Below, piece by piece: positions 1 to 12,625 of a stretch of DNA of 64,000 bases (position 1 is its first letter; each line of letters starts with the position of its first letter). A model generated the notes under the pieces. The model was given only the letters and a program-made list of their open reading frames with translations. It searched no databases and was not told the DNA's origin. Made by a program: the position numbers and the translations under genes. The DNA is from Hyaloperonospora brassicae (Eukaryota; Oomycota; Peronosporomycetes; Peronosporales; Peronosporaceae): NCBI GenBank assembly GCA_947650285.1, contig CANTFL010001198.1, forward strand, positions 496,001 to 560,000, given 5' to 3'.

Positions 1-1158
1 GAGGACACTTTCGTCCATCGATGAGCTGCTGAGAACCCGTTCGTTCTCAGCAAATACTGTTGCCGACCGAATGTCGGTCACATACTCGTCCTCTGTGACG
101 AGTACGCAGATCTGCTTGACTTTGCCACTACGCAGATCACGCAAGAACCGTTTCGGTTCTAGCGTTGGCAACTGAGTTATCTCCGAAGTCAACTTCGGAG
201 GCACAATCAGATCAAGCGTATAAGCGCCTACGCTTGATCCGTCATTAACCAAGACGTTCAACGTCTCGGTTTCTTCCTGGGAACTTGCTTCCACAGGTTG
301 CTGAGGGCCTGATCCCTCAGCAAGCAACCCTTGAGGAATTCCTTCCTCAAGTACGTGGGGACTTATTCCCTCGACGTCTTCCGACTGTGGCTGTGCAACC
401 ACAGTCAGGGACCGGTCCTCTACGGTCGACTCTCCAGTCGACCTATGATTTCCATGTTGCCCCTTGGGGGCAACAGATTTCTTTCTTCTAAGATGCTGCC
501 CGCTAGGCATGCATCCATGTCCCGGTCCACTCGACTTATTCGAGTGGTGGACCTTCGGCGCAGCCTGTACTTCTGTACAGCCGCCGGGAGCTTGCTCCAC
601 AGTGTAGTGATCAACTACACTGTGACCTTGTGCAGTCGTGCTAACGACCGTACCGCAAGTGAGGCCATCGCACTCACTCGCAGAACATCCACACGCTTGT
701 GGACGCTCCAAGATGTTCATCAGATGGCCATCTGATGAACAAGCAGCAGGCATCTTCACGGATCGATGCTGCCAGCTCACCCTTGGCTCGTATTTTCTGA
801 GCCAAGGTAATCCCAGGATGACATCAAATTTGTCATCCAGATCTAGTACGATGAAATCATCATCGTACTGCTCGCCCTCTAACGTGTAGTGGATTCCTAC
901 TACACGTTTCTCAACGGTTATCGATGCGCCTGTTGCAAGGCGCACCGTCATCCTTGTGAGGGGAATGTCGCGCTCAACGAACTTGAGCCTACGACCCTCT
1001 AGTGACTGGCGACGAACAAAGTTGTTCGACGCCCCACAGTCTACTAGGGCACGAAGCGACAAGTCATTTGTCGCTTCCAACTTCAAGGTGATGAGCGAAA
1101 CGTCATCACCAGGTGCAGAGACACACAATGATTGTGTATCTGGAGCAACTTTCGTCAA
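1..1158 (-). CDS. Pol polyprotein, N-terminal part (aspartic protease and linker), partial
   Basis: Retroviral-type Pol that would process the polyprotein and copy the element. No in-frame stop occurs in these 386 codons to the window edge. The frame is the one that starts at a TTG in element 1, so the true start is by frameshift from Gag rather than at an ATG. Near the N-terminus the protease motif LVDCGAS is followed by the VILGLPWL-type flap/strand region. The reverse transcriptase lies beyond the window. Short inverted repeats, including a perfect 26-nt palindrome at 715-740, cut through the coding sequence. Confidence 0.85.
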   Translation of the reverse strand, partial: MTKVAPDTQSLCVSAPGDDVSLITLKLEATNDLSLRALVDCGASNNFVRRQSLEGRRLKFVERDIPLTRMTVRLATGASITVEKRVVGIHYTLEGEQYDDDFIVLDLDDKFDVILGLPWLRKYEPRVSWQHRSVKMPAACSSDGHLMNILERPQACGCSASECDGLTCGTVVSTTAQGHSVVDHYTVEQAPGGCTEVQAAPKVHHSNKSSGPGHGCMPSGQHLRRKKSVAPKGQHGNHRSTGESTVEDRSLTVVAQPQSEDVEGISPHVLEEGIPQGLLAEGSGPQQPVEASSQEETETLNVLVNDGSSVGAYTLDLIVPPKLTSEITQLPTLEPKRFLRDLRSGKVKQICVLVTEDEYVTDIRSATVFAENERVLSSSSMDESVL

Positions 1159-1289
1159 GAGATTTGCGAATTCTGTTGAGGTTGCTGGATCAGTAGGGCG
1201 CTCCGCCCCTACTGACCCCGACCATTTTTTGATGGCCCGTCTCGCTGTTGCGGCTTCGCAACAGCGCTGGACCCACGCCCATTGCCCTT

Positions 1290-2363
1290 TCAGGCAAATT
1301 GTCGTCCATTTCGCTCAGTACTGTTTGGTACTGGGCGCGGAGCACTACACTCGTATGCGTAGTGCCCTAACTTCTGACAGCGATTGCACCTCTGCAATCG
1401 CTTGTTGCTTATAGAGCGAGGTCTCTCGCTCTCAACATAACAGAGGTCCATTGGTTCTAGACCTCCGATCTCTTGTCGTCTCGGTGGACGGTAAGAGTTT
1501 GAGCTAGCATGAGCCTGTCTCATGCTAAAGTCTTCCTGTTCCGCGGCTGATATCGCTTCTTCAAGCGTATTCAGCTCAAGGCGGAACAGGTGGCTCCTGA
1601 CGGGCCCTTCTGCGAGCCCTTGCATGAACACCGTAATCAACGTGTGTTCATGAACTGGGTTTGCAGTTATACTACTCGCAAGGAGTCGTATATGTTGTGC
1701 GTAAGCGTGCACATCACGCTTACCCTGCTTGAGTTTCAGGAGCTCTGAACGAGCCCTGAACTCAGCACGTGGCGGCTCAAACGTTTGTCTGAGCCGGGAC
1801 TTGAAGTCATCTAGCGACCTAAACACGTTTGGGTCGCTACTCTCGAGTCCCAGGGACCAAGTTTTGGCACGCCCTGCCAAGTGGGTCTGAGCAAATGTGA
1901 GTTTCATTTGCTCATCTTCGACGCGACGAGCCCTTAGGGCTCTGTCGAGTTCGACAAACCATAGTAACAGGGAGTCCTCCGGGACTCCACTGTACTTGGA
2001 GATGTCGACTTTCATCACTTCGGGACGACGCGCATGCGCCGTCCCGCCCACAGCAGCATGGAATTGCTGCTGTCTCAACAGCTCCGTCTGTTGAGCACCG
2101 AGTTCTCTCAACTGCTCGGCCTGTTGAGAGCCTTGCTGGTGAAGCAAGGCTACTTTCTCCCTCTCGAGAGCAAGTTCATTGTGAATGAACTTGGCGATAG
2201 CAGCATGTTGTTGGTCTCTGTCTAGAGACTCCAACATGGTGCTGACGACGAGTTCGCCTACGGTAGAACTCATTCGTTCTACCGCACCCCATTCGATGTC
2301 ACTCAAATGGGTAAACCCTTCACGCGTGGCGTGAAAGGTGTCTTCTTCATCCAACATGTTCAT
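1290..2363 (-). CDS. Gag polyprotein of chromovirus, intact (357 aa)
   Basis: Structural protein that would form the virus-like particle and bind element RNA. The frame is uninterrupted over 357 residues and starts at an ATG about 45 nt after the LTR. The centre (about residues 110-265) resembles the capsid domain of Ty3/gypsy Gags, with a coiled-coil-like Gln/Glu/Leu segment before it. Near residue 328 is one CCHC zinc knuckle, CNRCQKLGHYAYECS, typical of nucleocapsid. Pol follows in the -1 frame with a short overlap. This copy is the reference for the broken gags in elements 1 and 2. Confidence 0.9.
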   Translation of the reverse strand: MNMLDEEDTFHATREGFTHLSDIEWGAVERMSSTVGELVVSTMLESLDRDQQHAAIAKFIHNELALEREKVALLHQQGSQQAEQLRELGAQQTELLRQQQFHAAVGGTAHARRPEVMKVDISKYSGVPEDSLLLWFVELDRALRARRVEDEQMKLTFAQTHLAGRAKTWSLGLESSDPNVFRSLDDFKSRLRQTFEPPRAEFRARSELLKLKQGKRDVHAYAQHIRLLASSITANPVHEHTLITVFMQGLAEGPVRSHLFRLELNTLEEAISAAEQEDFSMRQAHASSNSYRPPRRQEIGGLEPMDLCYVESERPRSISNKRLQRCNRCQKLGHYAYECSAPRPVPNSTERNGRQFA

Positions 2364-2407
2364 GTTGGATGATGTGGTCCTTGGAAGGACTACTAAGTGC
2401 TACCAGG

Positions 2408-2796
2408 TGTAACGGGGCACACCCTTGCGTAACTTAACGCAAGGGTATCGGTGCCCCGACAGACGTACACGTGGCGAGCGAGGAAGCGTAGGTAGGGTAA
2501 AAGTAGAACCGTTATATTAATAAATTAAGTCTTTAAACTACTGTCTCTTCGTTTGACTTAATTCAATTATACTAATATAACTGCATGTATGGTGACGTCT
2601 CGTCACCACTCATTGCGCGCGTCTTGCGGCGATTGGTGGGTTGATATCATCACGATATCAACCAATGAACAGACCCTTCTGGTCGACCCTTCAATATCAC
2701 CGCTTCGGTGATATTGTTTAAAGAATATCCATCTTTATATTCTTTATTGTCACTTTCCTTAAGTGACAATATTATGTAACGGGCTGCCCCGTTACA
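2408..2796 (-). repeat. 5' LTR of element 0 (lineage A, 389 bp)
   Basis: Starts TGTAACGG and ends GTTACA on both readings, as the other lineage A LTRs do. The sequence next to it inside the element contains TGGTAGCACTT, the likely primer-binding site. Several perfect stems are visible, such as GGTTGATATC with its complement and ACCCTTGCGT with an imperfect partner. It closely matches the LTR at 31575-31963. Confidence 0.9.
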
Positions 2797-3529
2797 TACT
2801 CAACATCAACAACACATGCTCCGACCAATCCTTCATTGAAATAGCTTTTTGCAAAGCCAGTGAGTGTAGTGTCCTCGGACGTAAGTGGACGTACCAGTTG
2901 TGCTTCTCCTAACCATTCAGTGAAACGGACATACAAAGCTCTTGTAGGAGGCTAAATACATGACACGATGGCAGCACCGCCCCAAGCGCCAGGGGCCGGT
3001 GCTCCGAGTGTAATGGAAGAGTTGAGTCAATACCACGCCTGTATCAGGAGAAAGGGGGAACACCGTACCAATTGAGATGGTGCCACGACGTGTCGCCTTT
3101 CTTTTCGCCCGATCGCACGAGAGGCTGCGGGTTGGCGGAGGTCTCAAATCCTCGACCAGTGTAGACCTCTCGGCTATTCACCAAGAATCCAAACCATTTC
3201 TTGTAGTAGATAGTCCCGGTGTTGTGAGTGTGAAAACGGCTCGACCGTAGCATTGCACGGATGCACGAAGATCAATTGCATCAGTTCCTTCTCAGGACGA
3301 AAGCGATGTGCAGCCAATGAACATCCGCTTGTATACTGTAGCTATCACTCGGCGCCGACCGCCGCGTACATAAAATGGGACTTTGGCCACTTTGTACTGG
3401 AAATGTAGTACGGCGATATCAATTGCCGATGAAAATTGAAGGTCATTGCTGTCCTAGATAGAGTCACGATACGGAAGAAGTTTGAATTACTAAGGCACGA
3501 TACTAGCTGTAGAAAAAGAAAAATCGGCA
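2797..3529. other. Flanking DNA between elements 0 and 3, no assignable gene
   Basis: Two overlapping minus-strand open frames (3253-3044 and 3147-2917) read partly like a continuing protein with a shift between them, so a decayed coding fragment is possible. I do not recognise it. It is bounded on both sides by retrotransposon LTR sequence and may be an older insertion remnant. Confidence 0.3.
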
Positions 3530-3810
3530 TTAAATATAAATTTAGTCTTATTTGAATCCCCTCTCTGTTTTGACCGGACCTTAATTATATTAATATAACT
3601 AAAAGTATGATGACGTCTACTCAGCTCTCATTGCGCGTGTCTAGAAGCGATTGGTATGATAATAGAAACACAAGAATAAACAATGAGTAGACCTTAATGC
3701 CATCTCAACAACATCACTATATCAAGTGATATTGTTAAAAGCATATTTAGCATATCATTCTTACAATTATTTCTCACAATGGTAATGTCATGTAACGGGC
3801 GGCCCTGTCA
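3530..3810 (-). repeat. Partial 3' LTR of element 3
   Basis: Shares with lineage B LTRs the ATGATGACGTCTACTCA block, the conserved CATTGCGCG block and the terminal TGTAACGGG region (near 3791). The part that should lie left of about 3530 is missing, so the LTR is truncated by about 160 bp. Confidence 0.7.
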
Positions 3811-3949
3811 CCTCCCCTCCCCCTTATCTAAAAGTCAGTTAATGAATAGCAAAAGTTGGTGTTCATGGGATATATACCATTGAGATAGGGAGCATTTGCT
3901 TAGACAAATCCATTACATTCTGACCTTGCCTGGCATATGCAACATGTTA

Positions 3950-5470
3950 TTGCAGGTGGACATAAAGGTGGCACAGAATGTTAAAGGGCAAGCCTTCGTG
4001 GTAGACAACTCGTCGTCTGATGCTTCTTCTTTTCCTGAGGCCCCTGTTACAGCAGGCGCATGTGGTACCACACCACGTTTACCGATGAGTACGATGAGGA
4101 GACCATCTACTTTAGCGAGTGAGACGTGAATGACTCAGGAAAGGTCTCATAGACACCCGGATCAGTGGTAAGGATCAAACTGGTCTTTATCAAAGGATCT
4201 TCTAAACGAAAGGACTTGCGAATTGCGCCACAGCCGATTCAGCAGCAAAGCTATAGATGACGACGGTGACTAAGCATACTCATCATCATAGCCAACTCGT
4301 GCGTCTTCGCACGAGCGTGTCGATGATGGCGCGAGCCAAATTCACTCTACTACCCGTGGTGCAGATATTGATCCACGTTAGCGTGTAATGAGCCTAAGAC
4401 GTGGTGCTTTCGCGGTCAGCTTATCAACACCTTGTCTCACGTGACTGGCCAGCACCATCGAAATTCATTATTTGATGCGAGCGAGCTTCATGGCTTTACT
4501 TCCAAGCAAATTTCGCGCTGAGAGAGAATTTGATCTAGATGCTTTTCTTAAGGAGCGATTGTACAATAACATTCAAAAGCTTGATATGAAATCTCCCTTC
4601 GCGACTTATATCGCTGTCGTCGAATGTGTAAATAATTTTGGACGTGAAGTGGGCTTTATAAGTTGAGGAAGTACGCAACAAGTTTAAAACAAACGCCAAC
4701 CGGTGAAAGATATCATCTCAATCTTTATCGCATGGAACAGGCATTCCTATCTTACATGATGCGACCCTTGTTCAAGTAGTGGTGACAACTGGCAGCGTGC
4801 TTAAATAACACTTTTTTTCATAAATTACCCATAGGGTAGGGTCAAATTTTGGCATTGTGCGTGACGCGTTTGCAAACTTGCAGCTCGTCTACAAATGTCG
4901 AATCTTGTGTCAACCAATGGGACGGGGAGCCATCGGATTAGCCTCGTCAAACGGGTGGACAAAACCTTTAACACCAGCCAAGAGCTAAGACGGAGGCTCC
5001 CAGCTATCATTTGAGGGTGGATACCTCCGCCAGCAGACAAGGTCACTTGTCGGCGCTTTATTCTTCGAGCGGTGTATAAGATTAAGTACCAAGTAAAGCC
5101 TTCGAACATCGTGAGATCCCTCCGGTGGATCTAGTGGAGTCAAAAGACCAGGAGATGAATCAGCCGCCAGGACTGCAAGAGATCTTTACCGCTATTGCCT
5201 GATCCTGGTCGATTTGAGGGAGAACGTGGAGCACAAGCACAGTCGTCGTCATGACTTCCCGATGACTGTGCGGCGTCTTCGTGAAGATCGAGAGAAGGAC
5301 CGATGGTATTTTGCGTTCTCTAAGCCTGCTAAATAACGCGAGCGTCGTCTCTTGCGCGACGAGCTAGAGACGGCTCGTCGCGAGAATGCGGGAATGAAGG
5401 AACAACAATAAAGTATACGCTGCGATAACACGAATCAGTTATGATTATATGAGTGCTGTGCCTGTGTCCG
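3950..5470 (+). pseudogene. Remains of the antisense-strand ORF of element 3
   Basis: Broken plus-strand reading that matches, piece by piece and in order, the antisense ORFs of elements 1 and 2. Visible matches are a Ser/Ala-rich start followed by an acidic DEETIYFSE stretch (about 4000-4140), an FRAEREFDLDAFLKERLYNN and VNNFGRE segment (about 4470-4660), an FANLQLVYK segment (about 4870) and a basic coiled-coil tail with RRDELETARRENAG (about 5350-5400). Stops and shifts separate these blocks. Retention of the antisense protein pattern in a divergent copy argues that this frame was coding in the ancestor. Confidence 0.7.
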
Positions 5471-5529
5471 TTATGGGAAGAGACCTCGTACGGATAGTAC
5501 AGGCTGACCAACATTAAACGTAGGACACG

Positions 5530-8500
5530 TTGAATGTTAGGATTCTACGAGGCAGCTCATTTTTTTATGCAGAGCCTTGGCGGTTCAATAAACGAAAAAG
5601 ACTAATGTATTTCGATTATAATTTACAATTGCCGACATTCGTGATTGCGTCCCTAGGCACTGTCACCGTAGTCAGTAGCACCAGTCCATTAAACTTAAAT
5701 AAAATAACACTTGCTTGTACATTCTTGTCTGCGTTCCGTTTGTGGCGGTCCACCGCGCTAGCGATGGAGTACTGAAAGATAAGGAATTGCCGCTTCTCAA
5801 GTCAGGAGAAATACTTAGCCTGACTCGTTTTCTTGTCGCTCAATCCATTTTTGAGTAATGTGAAAAGGTCGTAAATCCTCTTTCGATAGAGTGTCAACTT
5901 CCTCGTTGGCATATTCATTCACAATGATAAAATATTCCGCATTGTCGTCATGTTCTGATAAAGTAGCAGCGTCGTCGCCACTGCTGGATTTATCTTCTCA
6001 GATGTTGTCTTTGTTGTCATTAACATCAAACAAATCGCCGTGAGCGGTGATTAGTAATGAGAAAGAGCCAATACGGTTTTTGTCGAGATTTTTTCTCCAC
6101 ACTGTTTCCAGAGTGACCATATATCAGGCCGGGAGTACGTGGTTGGATTAATTCAGTTACGTAGCACGGTGTTTGCCGTTTAGATGCATACACGGAGTTG
6201 TTGATAGTGACTTCGATCATCCACAAGAACTCACTCCAAATTAAAACATGTGGGCTCGTCCTCGATCGATTTCTTCGAGGAAGCAATTGTCACGTTCCGT
6301 CTGATTATCGAATTCGTAAGAACAGAAGTTGACCTTTTAAACCGTTTTTCAAGTGTGTGGAATGCTGATTACCAAAAAAAGTCCGCCGTGGACTGAGGGT
6401 CCCGATCCGAGATCTTTCATGGGGTATTTCATGGAGTCAATACAATGTGACAATGAAGCTACTCGCACATCCACATGCAGTGATAAACTCGATAAATGCG
6501 GCGATAGTATCATCTTGATAAACCATTCACATACACGAAATATTTATTTTCTTTCGCGCGTCGTCGGGAAACCAAAAGACGAAGTTCAATCAGAACGAAA
6601 TCCCAGACTCTGTCGACTTTCGTAGATGTGGTCATGGCGCACAGGATGAAGAACTATTCTTCATCATCTGGCAGACTTCTCAAGAACTCATGTACTTGCG
6701 TACGAATTAATAAAGGAGTGATCAGTAAAATCAACAACTAACAATGAGGAAAGTCTTCGCACGGCTCCGATGACCATCTTTCAGTGCATATAGACATGCA
6801 TATATGCTGCCGAAACAAAAACGGAATTTGAGGGAGTGACTACACGAGGCGCGGTGTCGGCAACGTCTATATAGTACAGCAGCTCTTTGTGAGTCGGCAC
6901 CGATCCAACGACGAATGACATAGTGCCGGTAAATTTGCCAAAGCTTTTCGGAATGGATCCTCAAAGTGACTCATCCAACGCAGGAGGTCCATTTCTATCT
7001 CGTATGCATTTCGACTGCCGTCAAGCAACGTTGACGACGGCACACTAAGTGATAGAGCCGCAACAATAGGCTTGGCTTCACTGGTGACTTGCGCACTAAG
7101 CTAGAAATCGTGTCGGCGCGAAAGCGCATCAGCGATGACGTTCATCCGTCATGGTCGATTCTCCACGGAGTCGTTAGAATACGCGAAGAAGGTCAGCTAC
7201 TTCTTTATTCTTTGCGAGACATCAGGACTGTTCACGGTCGTGCATAATAAATGAAGCATGGACCCTATATATTAAGAGATATGCACGACACTGTGCCAGT
7301 GCATGTTTCTTGGTAAGAGTTTCCGTGTCATGCTATCGGTAATTGCGCGCATCCGCTTGCAGCTGACGTGATTGATCGCGCCCGACACGCTCTTCGCCGT
7401 CTGTGTCATACTGCATTAAGACACAGCCCCGTTCGTAATCGCTGGCTTTACAGACCATATGGAAAGCTCTATAAAGGTCAGCAATCTCCAAATTGAGTGA
7501 TTGCATTCAGAGCTACTTGATACCTCCAAAGGAAGGCTGGCAGTCAGTGTTCTATAGTCAATTCACATTTTTACTGGACAAACAAGTAAGATGAACGGTC
7601 ATCTCGGCGTTTTTGCGCGAGTACATATGCAAGTGCTTCTCAAGAACAAGGAAATTACGAAGACCCTTGCCATCGACGAGAAACGATCATTCAATATTGC
7701 CTGCCAATTAGTGGATATTTGCTCGTCGCAAATATATACATCTTGAGGTTGGCGTACAACTTATACTTGCGCATAAGTTGAAGAACCTGACGAACGTGAG
7801 TTCTGTGAACTTCCACGTCCGTCTTTCCGTCCATATCCCGGCTATGGACGAACACATCGTCGAAGTAACTCGGTGCGAAGTCTCGCACCGGTCTCAACAG
7901 ATTTGTGACACATCTGTTGAAAGTAGCAGGGGCATTACTCAGCCCCTGTGGCATCACTAGCCACTCCCCCGAAATTCCGCTGAAAGTACTAACTGATGTG
8001 TACGGGATGCTCCGTTCACGCATGAGGATCTGATCAAAGCCAACCACAAGGTTTATGGATGAGGAGATGGTACCCTTTGACATACCATCTATGATTACGT
8101 CCTTCCTCGGTATCTTCGTCTGAGCCGGTACCGTTGCAGTATTCAATTTGCTGAATTCGTACAGAATCTGCCACCCGCCTGTGGCGTCTCGCACACAAAA
8201 GGTCGGAGAGATGTGAGGGGATGTTGATTCCCTCACATGGCCCGCTGCAAAGCTATAGTCAAAGAACTTTTCGTACGCTATTACTTGTTCACGAGGCAAT
8301 GGCCACTGCTTCATGACACAGTACTTTGAGTCTTGTTTGAGCTGATCTCGTGTCGAGTGCCTTTGTCCTTTGGCCACTTGCAAGGTACAAATTAAGTAAA
8401 TACATCCTTAAAGTTTATCGAACCGTTGTAAACAGGATTCGCTTGAAGCGATTCCCAGGATTGAGACGTGTATCGCTCAATCCGAGTCTTCTCATCGATG

Positions 8501-9700
8501 ATATTTTCTTCCATCGATGAGCTGCTGAGAACCCGTTCGTTCTCAGGAAAATCGATTTCCGACCGAGTGTCGATGACGTATAATTAGCTGTGACGAATTG
8601 CAGATATGCTTGACCTTTCCACTACGCAGATCACGCAAGAATCGTTTGGGCTCAAGCGTGGGCAATTGAGCTATCTCCGAAGCTAACTTCGGAGGCACAA
8701 TCAGATCTAGCGAATAAGAGCCTACGCTTGATCCGTGATTGACAAAGACATTTATTGTCTCGATTAGGTCCTGGGAATTCACATCCACTGGATACTGGAG
8801 ACTCTCTACTTGAGCATACAATTATTTATGAATGTCTCTTTCATATACGTGAAGGCTCTTTTCCTTCACATTTCCTGACATTGTCTTCGCAACCGCAGTC
8901 AGGTAAAGATCGTCTACGGTTGAATTTATAATCGATCTATGATTTCCGTGTTGACGATCACCGTCAACCTGTTTCTTCTGTTTTGTATGCTGCCATCCCC
9001 GGTATACATTTATGTCCCGGTCCACTCGTCCTCGACTCGCAGAACTTTGTCGCCACATATGTATTTGTGCTGTCACCAGTAGCTTCCTCCACAGTTCATT
9101 GGTCATCTACACTGCGGTCATGTATAGTCGTGCTAGCGACCGTACCGCAAGTGAGGCCATCGCGCTCACTCGCAGTACACCCACATGAATGCGGGCGTTT
9201 TACGATGTTCTTCGGATGGCCATCTGATGACCAAGTGGCAGGCATATTTACTGATTGATGATGCTAGCTCACCCTTGACTCGTATCGTCTGAGCTAAGGT
9301 AGACCAAGGAAGACATCGAGCTTATCATCCAGATCCAGTAGGATGAAATCGTTATCGTAATTTTTGTCTTTTAAATTGTAGCAGGATCCGAACACACCTT
9401 TCTTCACAGTGATCAATGCGCCTGTCGCTAGGCGCAACGTCATTCTCGTCGGAGGGATCTCCCACTTTACGAATTCTTAACTTCCCACCTCAAGCGACTA
9501 GAGACCAGCGAATTGTATGGCGCCCCAAAATCAACTAGGGCTCAAAGTGACAAATCCTCTGTCGCTACCAACTTTAAGGCGATGAGTTATGTCTCATCAC
9601 CAGATGCAGAGACTCGCAACGGCTGCGTGTCGGGAGCGGCCTTCGTCAAGAAAATTGCAAACTCTCTTGAGGTTGCTGGATCAGTAGGGCACTCCGCCAT
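5530..9700 (-). pseudogene. Pol of element 3, decayed
   Basis: Remnants in order (minus strand): protease near 9690-9240, linker 8821-8543 (LDLIVPPKLASEIAQLPTL), reverse transcriptase 8383-7691 with an intact SYFDDVF active-site motif, RNase H about 7550-6960, integrase core about 6650-6030 (EFLWMIEVTINNSV) and the integrase C-terminal LLPKYIGPF equivalent near 5640. Many stops and shifts make it non-functional. It has no G-tract at the place where elements 1 and 2 have one. Confidence 0.8.
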
Positions 9701-9768
9701 GACTAACCCCGTTAATGGTTTGGTGATCCGCCTCGCTGTTACGGCTTTGCAACAGCTCTGGACCCTCG

Positions 9769-10848
9769 TTATACGATTCTACTGGCTGGTGGACGGTTAC
9801 TGCGCTGAGCACCGCGAACTTTTCTTCTGCGGGGGATACTGCATTCATATGCGTAGTGTCCCATCTTGTGACATCGATGGCATTTCATCAATCGTTTGTC
9901 GCACTTAGGGCGAGGTTTTCCACCCTCGACATAATCGATGTCCATTGTCTCTGGAACTCCGACCGCTGGCCGTCTCTGTGGACGATGTGGGGTCAGCGTA
10001 GTGTGGGCCTGTCTCACACAAAGGATTTGTGCTCCGCAGTATAGATAGCTTCTGAGAGCGTCTTAAACACTCCGCGAAACAGGTGGTCCCTAACGAGACC
10101 ATCTGCAAGTCCTTGAAGGAACGTGGTGATTAACACCAAATCACTCATAGGGTTCGCTACCAAGCCACTTGCAAGTGTAACGCACAAGTTGGACGTAATC
10201 GTGAACCTTACGCGTACCCTGTTTAGGTTATAGGAGCTCTGATAAAGTCTTGAACTCTGCCCTGTGCGGCTCAAGCGTTTTTCTGAGCGGGGTCTTAACG
10301 ATGTTTGACGACCCAAACACATTTGGGCCGTGAAACTTGAGATTCAGGGCCCAAATTCTGGCGTCCCCTGCGAAGTATGAATGAATAAATGCGACTTGCA
10401 TTCGCTCATCACTGATGCGACGGGCCTTGATGGCACCGTCGACTTAGACGAACCATCTCATCAGGGGGCCGGCTTTGACTCGGTAATACTTGGAGATCTC
10501 TATTTTAAGATATTCCCGTCGACGCTCACGCGTTGACTCTGCGGACTGAGACTGTTGCTGTCTCAGACTTTGTTCAAATGGTGATTGCAACGAGGTCACC
10601 TGTGCTTGCGACTCATCAAATTCTCGTTTTAATAGCTTGTTGATGACGGAGTGCTGCTGATTCCTATCCCTTGAGGATAGCATGGCCCAGATAGCTTCTT
10701 CGCCAACAGTCCAACTTATTCGTTCGATCGCACTCCATTCGATGTCGCGAAAATAGGAGTAGCTTTCACGGGTTCCGTAAAAATTGTCGTCTTCTTCATC
10801 GTCCAACATGTTCATGAAGGGTGATGCGATTGTGGTCCTTGGACGCAC
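9769..10848 (-). pseudogene. Gag of element 3, decayed
   Basis: Three overlapping or adjoining minus-strand frames (10848-10444, 10322-10014, 10017-9769) together cover the gag of the family. The first holds the N-terminal MNMLDDEED start and a DIEWSAIERISWTVGE segment. The last holds the zinc knuckle CHRCHKMGHYAYECS. Shifts between the pieces break the gene. Confidence 0.8.
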
Positions 10849-10865
10849 TACGAAGTGCTACCAGG

Positions 10866-11308
10866 TGTAACGGGGCACCGACAGCTACGTACTGGTCTGC
10901 CAGTACGGAGTCAACTTTCACTGACAAAAGTAAAGGTCAGTCCACTGCTAAGTAATGCACTACGCAGAGGAATTATGAACCACTTAGGCAAGGCTGTAGT
11001 TGTTGGATAAATTAAAACTGTTATTTAATACAATTATCTCCTATTACTCTTGTTTCTCTTATTCGTCCTGACTTAAATATATTAATCTATCTAAACGTAT
11101 GTTGACGTCTACTCACCACCCATTGCGCGCGTCTAGCAGTGATTGGTGGGATAATATATTCACAATATCAATCAATGAGTAGATAGTTCGGTCACCTTAG
11201 ACATTAAAGTGTATTTAGTGATTTTGCTGTAAAGAATATTCATCATAATACACTTATTGCCATTTACTTCATAATTAAATTTTTCGTGTAACGGGCTACC
11301 CCGTTATG
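10866..11308 (-). repeat. 5' LTR of element 3 (lineage B, about 443 bp)
   Basis: Starts TGTAACGGGGCACC. The far end is altered (GTTATG instead of GTTACA). It contains an 8-bp perfect stem (CGTACTGG and its complement) and the GTCTACTCACC/CATTGCGCG blocks shared with the LTRs at 29916 and 43680. Element-internal sequence beside it carries the GTAGCACTT primer-site motif. Confidence 0.8.
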
Positions 11309-11577
11309 ACAAGCGTAAGAAAAAGCAAATTGAACTCTGCTAAATGTTAACCACTTAAATATACCAACCCTACTTCTATCTCCATGTCTTCGACATCAAA
11401 TGCCTGGTGTCTATCTCGCTAGAATGGATCAACTTTGTACTGGTGTGGCACACATCTCTAATAGTTGTCCGACCGCAGTCATCTTTTTGGTCGCCGATTG
11501 TGTGGTGTAACCCACACTAACTTGATTGCGATCACATACCTGATCACTGATTACAATCTTGGTCACCCTTCTGATCG

Positions 11578-11683
11578 CGATCGCCTTCCAAATCGCGGGT
11601 CACATGGTGTGGTACACACTTCTCTGTTCGCGATCGCCTTCCAAATCGCGGGTCACATGGTGTGGCACACACTTCTCTGTTCG
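11578..11683. repeat. 53-bp tandem duplication
   Basis: Two consecutive 53-bp units, each beginning CGATCGCCTTCCAAATCGCG, nearly identical, with a third start (CGATCGC) at 11684. It lies inside the decayed gypsy remnant. Confidence 0.85.
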
Positions 11684-12625
11684 CGATCGCTTGTCGTGGT
11701 CCACGCCAACCTGATCGCCGATCACGATCTCGATCGCCTCCTTGATTTCGGTTTCGCTCTTGATCGACATATCACCAACATAATCGTCTTCTAGCCAGTA
11801 CCCCCATCTATATGACTCGTAACCTTCGCTCATTGTACTATAACTCGATATCGCAGGTCCCATTTTGTCTGATCTATTATTCGGTTCTTTTAAACCCGTC
11901 TAGTGGACGTGATCCGACCAGTTGTGGGACTAGCGCTGCAAACCATCTACCACCGTAGATGTAAGTAGAGCGTGACCCCTGGTCGTATCGCAAATCTCAC
12001 TGGTCACTTCGCCACAGGGTCCCAACGATCAATCACCGTTTCTTTCGTCCAGACCTTCAAAGTAGAGGATTTATCTTGCTTAAACTCATCACTTTTTTCA
12101 TCTTTATATTGTTGATCGTAAAAAACAGCGACACATCACAACTCCGTCGGATCGGGTCCTTGATTCGTCAATTTTGAAACATCCTCGTCCCAGTTATGCA
12201 ACGCCCCATCTCGAGTCCTTATACCTTCTGACTAATGACTGTAATCTTTATGTTAAGAAAATGCTTTCTTGCTGACCACTTCGCCGGCCTTGATCGTCTC
12301 TTGATCCTATTCAAACATCAGTACTGGTCGGTCTCGCAATAGGTCGTCGTCAATCTTGATATTCTCTCGATCTCGTAGTTAAATCAGGATCGGCGTAGGC
12401 GTATTGTAGATCGACTTATTTACCAAAAGCCTAGTGTGATCGTAAATCATCATTTTCACCCGATATGTAGTTTTCTTGAACGGCAACGTTTGATACTCGA
12501 TGCGGCGGCGTCGACCCACATAATCATAGGTATGAGATCGTGGTATCATATAATTTATCATTCATAATAATCTTAGAACGGTGAACTGAAACCTAAGATC
12601 ACGTCGTGTTATATATTGTTTTGAT

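Larger units (their letters stand above)
1..2796 (-). mobile_element. Element 0: 5' part of Ty3/gypsy chromovirus, runs off the window start
   Basis: Minus-strand LTR retrotransposon closely related to the two full-length copies further right. Its 5' LTR lies at 2408-2796, gag at 2363-1290, and pol is still open at base 1. The rest (most of pol, the chromodomain, the 3' LTR) lies outside the window, so target-site duplication cannot be checked. The gag is the best preserved of the copies here, which suggests a young insertion. The LTR is nearly identical to the 5' LTR of element 2. Confidence 0.9.
3530..11308 (-). mobile_element. Element 3: old, decayed chromovirus copy
   Basis: Minus-strand relative of elements 0-2. 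The order along the plus strand is partial 3' LTR (3530-3810), remains of the antisense reading frame on the plus strand (about 3950-5470), integrase, RNase H, reverse transcriptase, protease (down to 9700), gag (9769-10848) and 5' LTR (10866-11308). Every coding part has stops and shifts. Its LTR belongs to another lineage (B, about 442 bp) than those of elements 0-2. It appears to have inserted next to or into the older gypsy remnant to its right. Confidence 0.85.

Noticed and set aside
285..1414. Plus-strand frames of up to 152 codons across element 0
   Set aside because: Shadows of the minus-strand pol. The same shadows recur opposite pol in elements 1-3.
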